Below are positions 27,504 through 37,652 of a DNA stretch of 64,000 bases, one piece after another. The stretch is from contig JAXGQR010000012.1 of assembly GCA_040766325.1 (NCBI GenBank), forward strand, positions 1 to 64,000, written 5' to 3'. The stretch comes from Dehalobacterium sp040766325. Its GTDB lineage: Bacteria; Bacillota; Dehalobacteriia; Dehalobacteriales; Dehalobacteriaceae. Numbering within the stretch: position 1 is the first letter of the stretch; every line of letters begins with the position of its first letter. The notes beneath the pieces are model-generated. The model did no database searches. It was not told where the DNA came from and worked only from the letters and a program-made list of their open reading frames with translations. A program made the position numbers and the translations under genes.

Positions 27504-28286
27504 TTAGTGAACGTGTTCTTCACCTAAATAAGCTTCCAGTACTTTGGGATTAGATTTTATTTCATCAGTCGTTCCTTCCGCTATTTTACTACCGAAATGA
27601 ATGACCGCAATTCGATCGCAAACTTCCATGATAAACTTCATTACATGTTCAATGCAGATAATGGTGATGCCACTGTCCCTGATTTTTTTGACCAATGCAA
27701 TAAAATCTGGAAGCTCAGCGGGTGTTAATCCTGCAGCAACTTCATCCAAAAGCAGTAACCCGGCATTAGTGCCCAGGGCGCGAGCTAATTCTAATCGTTT
27801 CAACTGCATGGTATTAAGATTTTCTGCTAAAGTATTTCTTGAAACGGGGAACTCAACAAAATTCAATAAACTTTCAGCTTTATGGATAGTAGGATCAGTT
27901 TCTTCTTCGTTCAATTTAGGGTAGTTTCTCGTTAAATGATCCAATGATTCGTCATAGGTTTTCAGACCGCCGCCGAAAATTAATCCAACGCGCACGTTAT
28001 CGAGGGCACTTAATTTCGGGAAAGACCGCACAATTTGAAAAGTCCGGGCAATACCCTGATGACAAAGCTGATGAGGATGCTTCCCGGTAATATCTTGGCC
28101 CTTATAAATAATTTTCCCTTTTTCCGGTCGGTAATAACCTGAAATACAATTTAGAAAAGTTGTTTTGCCGGCGCCGTTGGGCCCGATAATACCGAATATT
28201 TCCCCCTCATTCACTGTAATCGAAACATTATTTACCGCGACTAAGCCACCAAAACGCTTTTCTACGCCCTCGGTTGATAAAATCAT
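27504..28286 (-). CDS. livG: Branched-chain amino-acid-type ABC transporter ATPase LivG
   Basis: 260 aa. Walker A GPNGAGKTT, LivG-type insertion (HPHQLCHQGIARTFQIVRSFPKLSALDNVRVGL), Walker B LLLLDEVAAGLTP and CIEHVMKFIMEVCDRIAVIHFG. The ABC signature is degenerate (LNTMQLKRLELARAL instead of LSxGQ), as in some LivG. It pairs with LivF to power import by LivHM. Confidence 0.92.
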   Translation of the reverse strand: MILSTEGVEKRFGGLVAVNNVSITVNEGEIFGIIGPNGAGKTTFLNCISGYYRPEKGKIIYKGQDITGKHPHQLCHQGIARTFQIVRSFPKLSALDNVRVGLIFGGGLKTYDESLDHLTRNYPKLNEEETDPTIHKAESLLNFVEFPVSRNTLAENLNTMQLKRLELARALGTNAGLLLLDEVAAGLTPAELPDFIALVKKIRDSGITIICIEHVMKFIMEVCDRIAVIHFGSKIAEGTTDEIKSNPKVLEAYLGEEHVH

Positions 28287-28326
28287 ACCACAACACCTGC
28301 CTTCCCTACGGTGATTTTATAATTCT

Positions 28327-28359
28327 GCCAGATACCCGCAACTTTCTCGGGTACCTGGC
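28327..28359 (-). terminator. Intercistronic hairpin between livK and livG
   Basis: 12-bp stem GCCAGATACCCG (28327-28338) and CGGGTACCTGGC (28348-28359) with one G-T pairing position. It lies directly after the binding-protein gene and before livG, with no long T run. It probably acts as a partial terminator or mRNA-stabilising hairpin that keeps binding protein above ATPase levels. Confidence 0.55.
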
Positions 28360-28381
28360 TCAAGCAGACTCATTTGCCCTA

Positions 28382-29668
28382 TTATTTTGCGTAATCGGGT
28401 ACCTGAAAGTCCATAGTTTTTTGAGTTGAAGGCCAGATGACATTCATTTCTCCGTCAAACCACTGAATAATGGGGAAAACGAATTTCCCTTCGCCCACCA
28501 CCGGATCCGGCAGGGATTCTTCATTGTATTCATAACTTTCCATGACCACACCGTCGGTAAATTTAATATTACCGGTCCATAAATTATCTTTGACAAATTG
28601 GAAAATTGTTTCACTGTCCAGCTTACCGTTGGCTTCCAAACATTCATTCATTATTTGGATAAAGTAGCGACTATAATCATACTGCAATCCGCCGGCAGTT
28701 GTTGAAGGCACAAAACCATATTTTTCCTCATAATTGGCAATAAACTCTTTGGCTGTTTCCGTATCACGATATTGCGGTGCGCTGTCCAGCACAAAATTAG
28801 AGGTATCACCGACTAACTCATACCACTCGGAAGTGCTATTTAGGGCATCGACAATCGTTACCGCATTGATATTTAATTCCCGGGATTGTTTAATTAGGGC
28901 ACTTTGAGAAGGAACGTTGTAGAAAGTCCCTCCGAATATGCAAGCATCAGAATTTTTAATCTTCGTTAATACAGGATAAAGATCCGTATCGCCAGGTTTC
29001 ACAGATTCATCCCCCACAATGGTCCAACCATCGGCCGCAAACATTTCTCCGACTTTTGTTGAAAAAGTGCGTCCCCAGTCGGTGTCTTCCGAAATAAAGA
29101 AGATTTTCTTGTTGCGCGGCTCCCATAATCCATTATCAATAAACTCATTAATAGCGTCCAAATAAGCGGCACTCAATGATTCGGGCACCGCCCATCCTTT
29201 AACCGTATAGTATTTATATTTATCATCAGAGTTCCATTTTTCATCCACCAGATTAGTGGCACCACAAGTGAAGATATGAGGAATCTTATATTTGGCAACT
29301 GGTTCCATAATTGCTACCGTCGTGGAACTATTCCAACCTAACATACTGACTTCAATACCGTCTTTTTGAACTGCTTGCTCATAGGCGCTGGTGGCAACCT
29401 GAGGGTCAGATTGGTCATTGATCCAGACTAATTCCACTGTATAATCGCCAATTTTGTAGTCAATTTCTTCAAAGGCCAACATAACTGCTTTTTGAAACTC
29501 TTCACCGGTTCTTGCACTGGGTCCGGTCAGGGGCAGGTTAACACCCACTTTTAATACCTTATCATCTGCTTGACCGCCTGTATCGGAACCGCCACAGCCT
29601 GTCACCATCAAGGATACTGCCAATAAAACAATTAAAAAAGTAAGCACTGCTTTGTTTGATCTGCTCAT
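28382..29668 (-). CDS. livK: Branched-chain amino-acid-type substrate-binding lipoprotein
   Basis: 428 aa. Lipoprotein signal peptide with lipobox VTGC at about residues 22-25, then a Gly/Asp linker and a type-I periplasmic-binding fold (VLKVGVNLPLTGPSARTGEEFQKAVMLAFEEI). It belongs to the LivJ/amide-urea receptor family and is larger than E. coli LivK. The ligand may be a branched-chain amino acid, an amide or another small carboxylate. It lies in the middle of the liv operon. Confidence 0.9.
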   Translation of the reverse strand: MSRSNKAVLTFLIVLLAVSLMVTGCGGSDTGGQADDKVLKVGVNLPLTGPSARTGEEFQKAVMLAFEEIDYKIGDYTVELVWINDQSDPQVATSAYEQAVQKDGIEVSMLGWNSSTTVAIMEPVAKYKIPHIFTCGATNLVDEKWNSDDKYKYYTVKGWAVPESLSAAYLDAINEFIDNGLWEPRNKKIFFISEDTDWGRTFSTKVGEMFAADGWTIVGDESVKPGDTDLYPVLTKIKNSDACIFGGTFYNVPSQSALIKQSRELNINAVTIVDALNSTSEWYELVGDTSNFVLDSAPQYRDTETAKEFIANYEEKYGFVPSTTAGGLQYDYSRYFIQIMNECLEANGKLDSETIFQFVKDNLWTGNIKFTDGVVMESYEYNEESLPDPVVGEGKFVFPIIQWFDGEMNVIWPSTQKTMDFQVPDYAK

Positions 29669-29771
29669 TTAATAACCTCCCTTTAATTTTTGGTTCAGCC
29701 TATTCGTGCATGTTCCCTCTAAACCATCATAGATCTTGACCAGCCACCCCCTTTTAAAGGATGATTATTTT

Positions 29772-30800
29772 TTAAAAATTTCTTTTCTCGCCCTCCATCA
29801 CAATATTACTATCGTCGTTGAGATGCAGTTTTTTGGAGATAAATGCACCCAAGCTACGAAGCATTCCGGATATGCCACTGGGATAGAAAATCATTACTAC
29901 AATTAAAAGCAGCCCATAAATCACAAATTTGTAGGACAACAGGAAATTCAAATATTCAAAAGCAGGATAAATGATAAAAGCTGCTAAAAGAGGGCCCCAG
30001 ATGCTTCCCCTGCCGCCAATATATGCAATGACCAAAATCTGCACTGTATTTCTCGTCGCTAATAAATCCGGTGTCAAAAGTCCAAAAAAATGGGCATAAA
30101 AGCCCCCGCACAAGCCGGCGATAAAGCAAGATATGGTGAAATTTATCACCTTGTATTTCATGGGATCTACCCCGCTGGACCGGGCTGCTTCCGCATCCTG
30201 ACCTAAGGCAATAAAGGCTAGGCCTAATTTGGAGCTTGTTACCTTACGTAAAACCATATAGGTTATAATACAAATAACAAAGATGACATAAAAATATGGT
30301 TTCGTCCAACCGGTATCAAAGAAAAGGCTTACATTCAAACCTAAGGTACCCCTGGTTAGCCACTGCAAACTTGCCGCCAGAGCCATTAAAACCAAACCGA
30401 CGAACCAGGCTAAAATAGCCGCAAACATTCCGTCCATTTTTAAGGTCAGGACACCAATGACGAGTCCTAATAAGGCGGCAAATAATGCGCCAATGAAGAT
30501 CCCAATCCAGGGGCTAATACCCAGATTGATTAAGAGCAAGGCAGAGGTATAGGCTCCTAAGCCCATCATCGCGGCATATCCCCAGTTGGCAACACTGATA
30601 AAACCGGCAGACAAATCAAATCCCATGGCTAGCGTTCCATACATTAAACTGACCGCCAACAGGTACAGCATATATTCACTGCCCACGTAATAAGGCGCTA
30701 AGGCTAAAAGTAAAAAACCCGCGACACTAACAGTAGATAAACCAAACGCACTTAGGTTGTCATTTATTATATTATTGAAACCAATGATTTTTCTCAGCAT
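29772..30800 (-). CDS. livM: ABC transporter permease LivM
   Basis: 342 aa, about eight to ten membrane helices. LSAGFISVANWGYAAMMGLGAYTSALL and LGLAFIALGQDAEAARSSGVDPMKYKVINF match the LivM permease EAA-like loop. It partners LivH. Its start is 9 bases after the livH stop, so they are translated together. Confidence 0.92.
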   Translation of the reverse strand: MLRKIIGFNNIINDNLSAFGLSTVSVAGFLLLALAPYYVGSEYMLYLLAVSLMYGTLAMGFDLSAGFISVANWGYAAMMGLGAYTSALLLINLGISPWIGIFIGALFAALLGLVIGVLTLKMDGMFAAILAWFVGLVLMALAASLQWLTRGTLGLNVSLFFDTGWTKPYFYVIFVICIITYMVLRKVTSSKLGLAFIALGQDAEAARSSGVDPMKYKVINFTISCFIAGLCGGFYAHFFGLLTPDLLATRNTVQILVIAYIGGRGSIWGPLLAAFIIYPAFEYLNFLLSYKFVIYGLLLIVVMIFYPSGISGMLRSLGAFISKKLHLNDDSNIVMEGEKRNF

Positions 30801-30808
30801 TTTGCCAC

Positions 30809-31678
30809 CTACACTTTCTGTTTTTTCCCAAATATTCCGGAAGGTTTAAAGATAAGCACTAAAACAATCAGCGAAACCGATATCACATCCTGCCAGCTGA
30901 CTCCAAAGTAATAAGAGGCAAATGTTTCTATCAAACCTACAGCGAGTCCCCCAATCATTGTCGCCCCCAGGTTGCCCATCCCCACTAAAATAACCACCAG
31001 CCACGATTTCATCAGGGGCTGAAGTCCCATGGTAGGAAAGGCCGGTATTATCGATAAAAGAGCAGCACCCGCTACTGCCGCCAATGTGCAACTAAGGGCA
31101 AAGGTCAAGGTATGAATCCGATTGAGATCTACACCTATTAACGTAGCACCCGTTTCATTTTCCGAGACAGCCAAGATGGCATTACCGACTTTTGATTTCT
31201 TTAAAAATAGCCAGAATAATGCTACCGTTGTTATTGCTACGACAAAACCAACAATACGGTCATTAGAAACATTAATGGACGCAATTTTCAGGGATCCTGG
31301 CCAAATATTGGTAACCCCTTTATATTCTACGCCGATCAGTGCCTGGGCCAGGTTTTGCAGAATAAAGGATAACCCGGCGGTGACTAAAAAGCTGTTGAGA
31401 ACCCAATCTCTTTTGGACCGCTTTCTTAAGGGATAAAACACAGTTTTCTCAATAAAAACACCCAGGATAAACCCGCCCGCAGCAGCAATGAGGAAACTAA
31501 AAAGTGCAGGTAATTCCCACACCATGATGCTATAAAAAGCAAGATAAGCTCCTACCATATAAAATTCACCGTGAGCAAAATTAGGAATTTTCATTACTCC
31601 AAATACCAAGGATAGTCCCAGTGCCATTAGAATATACATGCTCCCTCTTAAAAGCCCACCAATCAACAAATCCTCCAT
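30809..31678 (-). CDS. livH: ABC transporter permease LivH
   Basis: 289 aa, about eight membrane helices. LVFGVMKIPNFAHGEFYMVGAYLAF and GNAILAVSENETGATLIGVDLNRIHTLTFAL are LivH hallmarks. It is the first gene of the importer operon. The start ATG 31678 follows AGGGGTGG. Confidence 0.92.
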   Translation of the reverse strand: MEDLLIGGLLRGSMYILMALGLSLVFGVMKIPNFAHGEFYMVGAYLAFYSIMVWELPALFSFLIAAAGGFILGVFIEKTVFYPLRKRSKRDWVLNSFLVTAGLSFILQNLAQALIGVEYKGVTNIWPGSLKIASINVSNDRIVGFVVAITTVALFWLFLKKSKVGNAILAVSENETGATLIGVDLNRIHTLTFALSCTLAAVAGAALLSIIPAFPTMGLQPLMKSWLVVILVGMGNLGATMIGGLAVGLIETFASYYFGVSWQDVISVSLIVLVLIFKPSGIFGKKQKV

Positions 31679-32014
31679 CTTAAGACACCACCCCTTTGTC
31701 TGTCAATTTTAATTTTCTAAACTATGCCGCTCTTTAAATTAATGCAATATTTATGCCAAAGGCTTTTCCAATAAAATTTGCTTATAGCAAGAACCTTTTC
31801 CGGTTGAAATGCAGGTTGATGTGCAATATAATGGGGCAAATTGATCAATTTTGGTTCATTAATTTGGCAAGTTTTTGCACAAGTCGCGGAAGTTTCATTT
31901 AAATATGGCTATTTAATCTATCCCATGATAATATGATGATAGGTTTACAAAACAAAACCCCAAGGGGCGGAACACATAAAAAGAAGAGATTGTCTTCAGG
32001 AAAGAGCGGAGCGT
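31679..32014. other. Divergent intergenic region between livH and the AEC gene
   Basis: 336 bases holding the promoters of two divergent genes. A palindrome AAATTGATCAATTT (about 31836-31849) is a possible operator. A weak ribosome site GGAAAGAGCGGAG precedes the plus-strand ATG at 32015. No small gene is visible. Confidence 0.4.
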
Positions 32015-32965
32015 ATGCTAGTCGTTTTAAACCAAATTGTCATTTTATTTATACTGATTATTATCGGTTTCTTCTGTAAAAAAATTAAACTAATATCTAA
32101 TGATATGAATCATGATATCAGCAATCTTCTAATCAACGTGGCAGTTCCTGCACTGATCATTGTTTCCTTAAACAGTATGACTTTTTCTCAGGAGCTTATG
32201 ACCGAAAGCCTTCAGCTACTGATCATGTCCTTTTGCCAGCATATTTTCGTCATCCTGTTATCTCTTCTTTTAGTTAAGATAATCAAGGTAAATGGAATAA
32301 GCCAGGGTGTATTTCAATTCTCATTAATTTTCGGGAATACCAGTTTCATGGGCTATCCTGTGGCCTTAGCTGCTTTTGGGCAACAAGGCCTCTTTTATAT
32401 GGCTGTCTATGATATGATGTTTTCTGTTTTTGCCTGGACTTACGGGGTAGTGATTATGAGCCGCCCGAGCTTGGCGGAAGGCGAAAAGACCGCGTGGAAT
32501 TTCTTACAGCTAAGAAGGATCAAAAAAATGATCAACCCTCCCATATTGGCAGTAATGATAGGTTTTATCCTCATGGCTTCACCCTTTACTATGCCGGCAG
32601 TTATTGGACAAACCTTTGAAATGATCGGTAGCATTACGATACCCCTGGCCATGATTTTTATTGGATCAGTTTTGGGGGATACAGAATTAAGAACATTATT
32701 TCAGGATGGCAAGGCATTCCTCTGGAGTTTGCTCCGGTTAACCTTCTTGCCTCTCACTGTATATGGTATTTTGCGTTTCTTTAATTTTGACGGCTATCTC
32801 ATCAATATTCCTGTTCTTTTTGCTTCTATGCCGGTGGCGGCGATGACCTCGATATTTGCCGCTAAGTATAAAAATGATTATCACCTGGCCTCAAGACTGA
32901 TCTTTATCAGCACCTTCCTGTCTATTTTTACCATTCCGCTGGTGATGTGGATTTTGCTCCGTTAA
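32015..32965 (+). CDS. AEC family transporter (auxin-efflux-carrier type)
   Basis: 316 aa with ten predicted membrane helices in two five-helix halves. The start IVILFILIIIGFFCKKIKLISNDMNHDISNLLINVAVPALII and the middle FQFSLIFGNTSFMGYPVALAAFGQQGLFYMAVYDM are typical of bacterial AEC carriers, which export or exchange organic acids such as malate. It is divergent from the liv operon and followed by the CYTH-CHAD gene. The substrate is unknown. Confidence 0.88.
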   Translation: MLVVLNQIVILFILIIIGFFCKKIKLISNDMNHDISNLLINVAVPALIIVSLNSMTFSQELMTESLQLLIMSFCQHIFVILLSLLLVKIIKVNGISQGVFQFSLIFGNTSFMGYPVALAAFGQQGLFYMAVYDMMFSVFAWTYGVVIMSRPSLAEGEKTAWNFLQLRRIKKMINPPILAVMIGFILMASPFTMPAVIGQTFEMIGSITIPLAMIFIGSVLGDTELRTLFQDGKAFLWSLLRLTFLPLTVYGILRFFNFDGYLINIPVLFASMPVAAMTSIFAAKYKNDYHLASRLIFISTFLSIFTIPLVMWILLR

Positions 32966-33057
32966 CAGACGATCCAAGATTAGGAGCACAACATTTGTTA
33001 AGTTGATATAAAGCAAAAAACTCCTCACAATCAAATGTAAAAAGCGAGGTTTAGGAT

Positions 33058-34530
33058 ATGAAAGATCAGGAAATCGAATTAAAACTACAGCTGGTAAATG
33101 AAGATAACTCCGCGTTCATTTTGGACGATGATCTTTTTGCTGCCGGTAAGTTTTGGGGCACACCGGTAATCCATGAATTTGAAACCACCTATTATGACAC
33201 CCAGGATTATCGTTTAATGCAAGCACAATGCACTTATCGCATCCGTAGGTCCGGAGGGTCTTATATTGCTACGGTAAAAGATTCCGGCTCCAGCCTCGGG
33301 GGACTTCATGTCCGTAATGAATGGAATGTTCAGCTGGATCAAAACCTGCCGGATCTTCTTCCCTTCCTCAATTTACCCATCGGACCCAAGCTTTCCTCCC
33401 TGGTGGGAGATGATGATCTCATCCCTATTTTTCAGACCAACTTTCAGCGTCAAGTTTTGGATTTGACAATGAAAGACGGTAGTTTGATAGAATTGGCCAT
33501 AGATCGAGGCAGCATTGTCAGCGGTGAGAAAAAAGCCTCCCTAGCAGAAGTGGAATTAGAACTAAAAAAAGGACAGATCGTAAGCCTGCTGGAATTAGGT
33601 TCCCTACTGGCCCAAAAAACGCCCATGTTGCTTGAGGAAAAAAGCAAATATTTACGGGGTTTGATCCTGGCCGACCTGCCCCTTCACAAGGAACTGCCTA
33701 CAGGCTTTTCCTGGGACGATAATAAGGACTTAAGTCACAACTTGCAGGAGTTATTACTCTTTAGCCTGCAGGAGATCATCAAAAAACAGGCAATATTTTT
33801 GGAAGCACCGGCTGATCCGGAAACTACACACCAGCTTTGCGCCGAAACTCTGCGCCTGCGTGCCCTTCTTTCCTTTCTTAAACCTTTTTACAGTCGGAAA
33901 GACGAAATAAAAATCCAAGAGCGATTAAAAATAGTAGCGGAAAAATTCCGTTATCTCAGGGAAATAGATGTTATGTCCGAGAGCTGGTATAAATTTATTC
34001 AAACACGTCCGAATTTATTCTCAAGCAAATCCACACTCCAAAGAATATTACAAGAAGAACGGGAAAAACGCCAACACACCTTAACCCGAGAAATTTCCTC
34101 AGGGATTACCACACCGCTACTGCTGGAGGTTTGGGCCGGGCTTATGAAGATATCTTTTAAAAACATTACTGATCAAGATTTGCAACAACATTTTCAGAGC
34201 CTCCTTCTTAAAAGGAATAATCTTAGTAAAAGAACAAACTATCAGGATTTAGCCCAGGTACACGCTTTACGTATCCAGGGGAAAAAACTGTGCTATGTGC
34301 TGCAGACCTTAGGACCGGTTTTACGAGAAAAAGACAGGGCACTTTTTGATGCATTAAAGACCATTGAGGATAAGGTGAACCAAATTTGCGCTGCCCAGAG
34401 TAATATGGAAATTTTGCGTGATTTAAACGAGAAATATCCCTCCGATACCTTGGCCTATGAAAGCGGGGTTTTTTCCGGGTGGCAGCAGAAAAGAATATGT
34501 GATGATGGCAATCCATGCTCTGATATATAA
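33058..34530 (+). CDS. CYTH-CHAD domain protein
   Basis: 490 aa. N-terminal CYTH triphosphate tunnel domain (EIELKL, the ExExK signature, then TTYYDTQDYRLMQAQCTYRIRR) to about residue 205. A C-terminal helical CHAD domain with conserved His and basic residues (DPETTHQLCAETLRLRALLSFL; ALRIQGKKLCYVLQTL) follows. CYTH enzymes hydrolyse triphosphates and CHAD domains bind polyphosphate, so a polyphosphate-linked triphosphatase is likely. The start is ATG 33058 after GAGG. Confidence 0.9.
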   Translation: MKDQEIELKLQLVNEDNSAFILDDDLFAAGKFWGTPVIHEFETTYYDTQDYRLMQAQCTYRIRRSGGSYIATVKDSGSSLGGLHVRNEWNVQLDQNLPDLLPFLNLPIGPKLSSLVGDDDLIPIFQTNFQRQVLDLTMKDGSLIELAIDRGSIVSGEKKASLAEVELELKKGQIVSLLELGSLLAQKTPMLLEEKSKYLRGLILADLPLHKELPTGFSWDDNKDLSHNLQELLLFSLQEIIKKQAIFLEAPADPETTHQLCAETLRLRALLSFLKPFYSRKDEIKIQERLKIVAEKFRYLREIDVMSESWYKFIQTRPNLFSSKSTLQRILQEEREKRQHTLTREISSGITTPLLLEVWAGLMKISFKNITDQDLQQHFQSLLLKRNNLSKRTNYQDLAQVHALRIQGKKLCYVLQTLGPVLREKDRALFDALKTIEDKVNQICAAQSNMEILRDLNEKYPSDTLAYESGVFSGWQQKRICDDGNPCSDI

Positions 34531-34534
34531 GAAT

Positions 34535-34575
34535 AAAGGTTTCCCTCGAAATGAAAAATCTCCTGGGAAACCTTT
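34535..34575. terminator. Terminator between the CYTH-CHAD gene and the first glycyl radical enzyme
   Basis: 11-bp stem AAAGGTTTCCC (34535-34545) and GGGAAACCTTT (34565-34575) with a 19-base loop. It lies between two convergent genes. Confidence 0.7.
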
Positions 34576-34635
34576 ATATCATCTAATACTTATTGAACTT
34601 TCAGGGAAGATAAGCAAAACCATAACCTATAATAT

Positions 34636-37050
34636 CTACTTACTAAAAACCAACTCGTTTCGCTTAATAATTTCATTTTGTACACCTGGATCCAGCCTGG
34701 TAAAATAGGCACTAAAACCGGCCACCCTGACCACCAGATCTCTGTATTTTTCCGGATGAAGTTGAGCATCCTTCAGAGTCTCGGATCTTACTACGTTAAA
34801 TTGGATATGGGACCCCCCCTGATCCATGTAAGTCTTAATCAGATTCAGAAGATTCCTGGCTCCTTTGGGGCCCTCCAATGCGATAGGATTGAATTTCACA
34901 TTAAAGTGGTTGGAATTAAACTTGACGGTATCCATGGCCTTAGCTGCCGAATTGACCAGAGCGGTAGGTCCTTCGGTATCACTCCCGGGCAGAGCCGACA
35001 CACTACCATCGGTAAGGGCAACTCCGGCCAGACGACCTTCCGGAAGCGCCCCCGTTACTTTGCCAAACATGTTGTGCAGACTATTGGAATAGGCATCAGG
35101 CTTACTCTTCCGACCAAGGTAATCGTCGCCGAACTTTTCGTAAGAATCGTAAAGGGTATCATAAACTTTACGCACAAAATCGTTTACTGCAGGAATATCG
35201 TTGCCATGTTTGGGCGCATCCAGGCACATGCGGTATATCTCATCGTAACCTTCGAAGTTTGCGGCTAAGGCTTCCTTCAGCTGTTTCATGGTTATTTTCC
35301 GCTCATCAAACACAAGTTTCTTGACTGCTAGCAAAGAGTTAACTGCATCAATCGTGCCTACAAATATGCACAATTCTGCAACGAATCTTGAGCCACCATC
35401 CCAAATATGGGTACCGCTCTCCATGCAGCCATCAATTAAAACTGAACGCAAGGGGAAGGGTAAATCTTCGGCGTTAATATTCATACCGATTGTCCCATAT
35501 TGTTTGGTGAGAAAAATACAGTATTCCATTTGAGTTTTAAATGCTTCCCAAAGCTGGTCAAATGAAGTAAAGCTTTCCGCATCACCGGTTTGAGGTCCTA
35601 TTTCTAACGCCGTGAGAGGATCCACACCGTTATTCAAGGCCAACTCAAAAGTCTTCGCAATGTTAGATTCCCCCACCGTTGGATGACACGTTTTGTTCAC
35701 CGGAGCTGTTGCGACACATCCAAAAACACCGGGGCGCCGCGCTTCCTCAATGGTAATTCCCTCATCCTTAAACCGCTCCAACGACCTCATTATAGCCACA
35801 TCCGCGTTCATAATCTGGGGATGGCCCACACCGGTTCTAAGCAATTCAACAACCTTTAATAGGAAATCATCCTTCAGTAGCGGATGCCACATCAAGGCCG
35901 TTGGCGGCTGAATATTCTGCAAATGAATGTGGGCATCCAGAACGATATAGTCCATTGCGCACGTAGCGTCTTTTCCGTCTTCGGTATACCCGCCAAGAGT
36001 AATTGTTTGGCCGATATGAGAGGACCAAGCCGCGGCCAATTTGGGCCCATGATAATAGGCAATTTCCTGAATCTTAATAAACATTAACTTGGTTAAATAA
36101 AGGGCCTCTTCGCGTGTAATTATGCCCTCTTTTTTATCCTTTTGATAAAAGGGCTCCATATTCTGGCCCCAGTAGCCTAAGGAATAACCACAACCGGTTG
36201 CCTCGATTTGTGCCGCGATGTGAATCAAAAAGAAACTCTGCATCGCTTCCTTAAGAGTCCTGGCAGGACGCTCGGGCACCCTCCGGCAAATATCGGCAAT
36301 TTCCCGCAATTCCTGTTTTCTCACAGGATTTTTCTCGTCATGGGACATTTTTCTAGCCAGCTCTGCATATCGATGAGCTAAGGTGATGATTGCCCGCATA
36401 GCAATAATTACCGCTTGATAAAACCACACCTTTTGTCGGTCTTTATTATATAGTTTTAATTTGGTCAACTCAGCCAGACGTTTTTCTGCTTCCTTGATCA
36501 TGGAGGCCAAGCCTTCATTCATCACTTTAGTATAATTTAAATTGCCGCCCCCGGCCGGCCAGGAATTAGCATCATAAAAAAGACCAATCTCCTGAGCAGC
36601 TTTGGGGCTGTACCCATAAATCTCCTCGAAAACTTTGTCTGTCTTATAATGCATACTACGCTCACCGTAATAGTCGATCGCAGCATTAAATAATTCTCTA
36701 TCCTCATCTGAAATCGCAACTTCTCCAAGGTGACTGACACATTTTCCTGAATCATCCCTCATCCATTCAATATTCCACTCGGGGTAAGCATAAACCCCCG
36801 CTACATACTGTGAGATACTCCCGACAAAAAAGTTTTCATCAATATAAAGAGTTTTGTTTTCCAGGATATGGGCAAATATTTTTGCTCTTTTGATTATGTT
36901 GGGTTCACCCTCTAATTTCGGGCTGATCTCTAACAACAACTTTAACCGCTCATTGTCGAGCTTTTGCGGTGAATCCAGTAAATAATCCTTTAATCTATTT
37001 AGTCTCCCCTCATGATACTCCCTCGCCACTTCAGTGTCGTTAATAGCCAT
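34636..37050 (-). CDS. Glycyl radical enzyme, PFL-like, unknown substrate
   Basis: About 804 aa with both halves of a glycyl radical enzyme. The radical glycine is G778 in VVRVAGFSAYF. The thiyl cysteine is C445 in GVFGCVATAP. Glycyl radical eliminases (diol dehydratase, choline lyase, hydroxyproline dehydratase) have Glu two residues after this Cys; here it is Ala, so the reaction should differ. The usual GGARYN segment is GGSRFV here, also atypical. No activase gene adjoins it; the nearest is at 52.1 kb. The start is ATG 37050 with GAGGAGG 15 bases upstream (TTG 37074 is less likely). It is the last gene of the minus-strand catabolic region. It could be an X-succinate-synthase or decarboxylase relative; I cannot assign it. 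Confidence 0.82.
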   Translation of the reverse strand: MAINDTEVAREYHEGRLNRLKDYLLDSPQKLDNERLKLLLEISPKLEGEPNIIKRAKIFAHILENKTLYIDENFFVGSISQYVAGVYAYPEWNIEWMRDDSGKCVSHLGEVAISDEDRELFNAAIDYYGERSMHYKTDKVFEEIYGYSPKAAQEIGLFYDANSWPAGGGNLNYTKVMNEGLASMIKEAEKRLAELTKLKLYNKDRQKVWFYQAVIIAMRAIITLAHRYAELARKMSHDEKNPVRKQELREIADICRRVPERPARTLKEAMQSFFLIHIAAQIEATGCGYSLGYWGQNMEPFYQKDKKEGIITREEALYLTKLMFIKIQEIAYYHGPKLAAAWSSHIGQTITLGGYTEDGKDATCAMDYIVLDAHIHLQNIQPPTALMWHPLLKDDFLLKVVELLRTGVGHPQIMNADVAIMRSLERFKDEGITIEEARRPGVFGCVATAPVNKTCHPTVGESNIAKTFELALNNGVDPLTALEIGPQTGDAESFTSFDQLWEAFKTQMEYCIFLTKQYGTIGMNINAEDLPFPLRSVLIDGCMESGTHIWDGGSRFVAELCIFVGTIDAVNSLLAVKKLVFDERKITMKQLKEALAANFEGYDEIYRMCLDAPKHGNDIPAVNDFVRKVYDTLYDSYEKFGDDYLGRKSKPDAYSNSLHNMFGKVTGALPEGRLAGVALTDGSVSALPGSDTEGPTALVNSAAKAMDTVKFNSNHFNVKFNPIALEGPKGARNLLNLIKTYMDQGGSHIQFNVVRSETLKDAQLHPEKYRDLVVRVAGFSAYFTRLDPGVQNEIIKRNELVFSK

Positions 37051-37652
37051 TTTTTTGTATTTAAACCTCCTCAATCCAATATTGATGGAAATACAAACAC
37101 CGAAAAATTTATCTGCTCAGTTTCATGTTATAATTATCACTAACAAGAAATCTCATTTTGTGAGCCTTGTTATATATCGGAGCAACAACCATGCCAACAT
37201 TACATGCCAATATTATTAGTAATAATTCTTATTCTAATATTATATGCAATCCGTCAAAGGCCTGTAAACCATGAACTTTAGCCTTTTCAATACTATTTTG
37301 TATTATTCTTTCTCTATGACAGCTGCATGTAGTTTTCATATTCATGATAATTTGATTTAATATGATACATAAGTGTTTTATTTTAAATCAATTCCATGCT
37401 ATTTTTCAAAAACAAAAAGCATAATTGTTTTATTATGCAATACGAATATTAAACAACCCCTATGCCGAGCGGCAGGGGTTATGCGTCAATTGTACGAAAT
37501 TATTCTCAAGCGTTTTTATAATTTTGGATGACTGGGGACTAAACGGTACCTATTATGATACTTGAGAAAAGCCGAATGAGACAGGAATTGAAGATTAACC
37601 CATCTCATTCATTCTTTTGTGTACTTTCGTATATGAAAAACATTTACAAAAA
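37051..37652. other. 602-base intergenic region upstream of the first glycyl radical enzyme
   Basis: No gene is seen. A bulged hairpin at 37454-37478 (AACCCC..TGCC / GGCAGGGGTT) and an 8-bp GAATGAGA/TCTCATTC stem at about 37573-37613 follow the cobW-like gene on the minus strand and may end that transcript. The rest is AT-rich and should hold the promoter of the glycyl radical enzyme gene, which therefore looks separately transcribed. Confidence 0.4.

Noticed and set aside
31860..31880. Sigma-54 promoter-like TGGCA..TTGCA upstream of the AEC gene
   Set aside because: The GG-to-GC spacing is 9 bases instead of the strict 10, and no sigma-54 activator is nearby.
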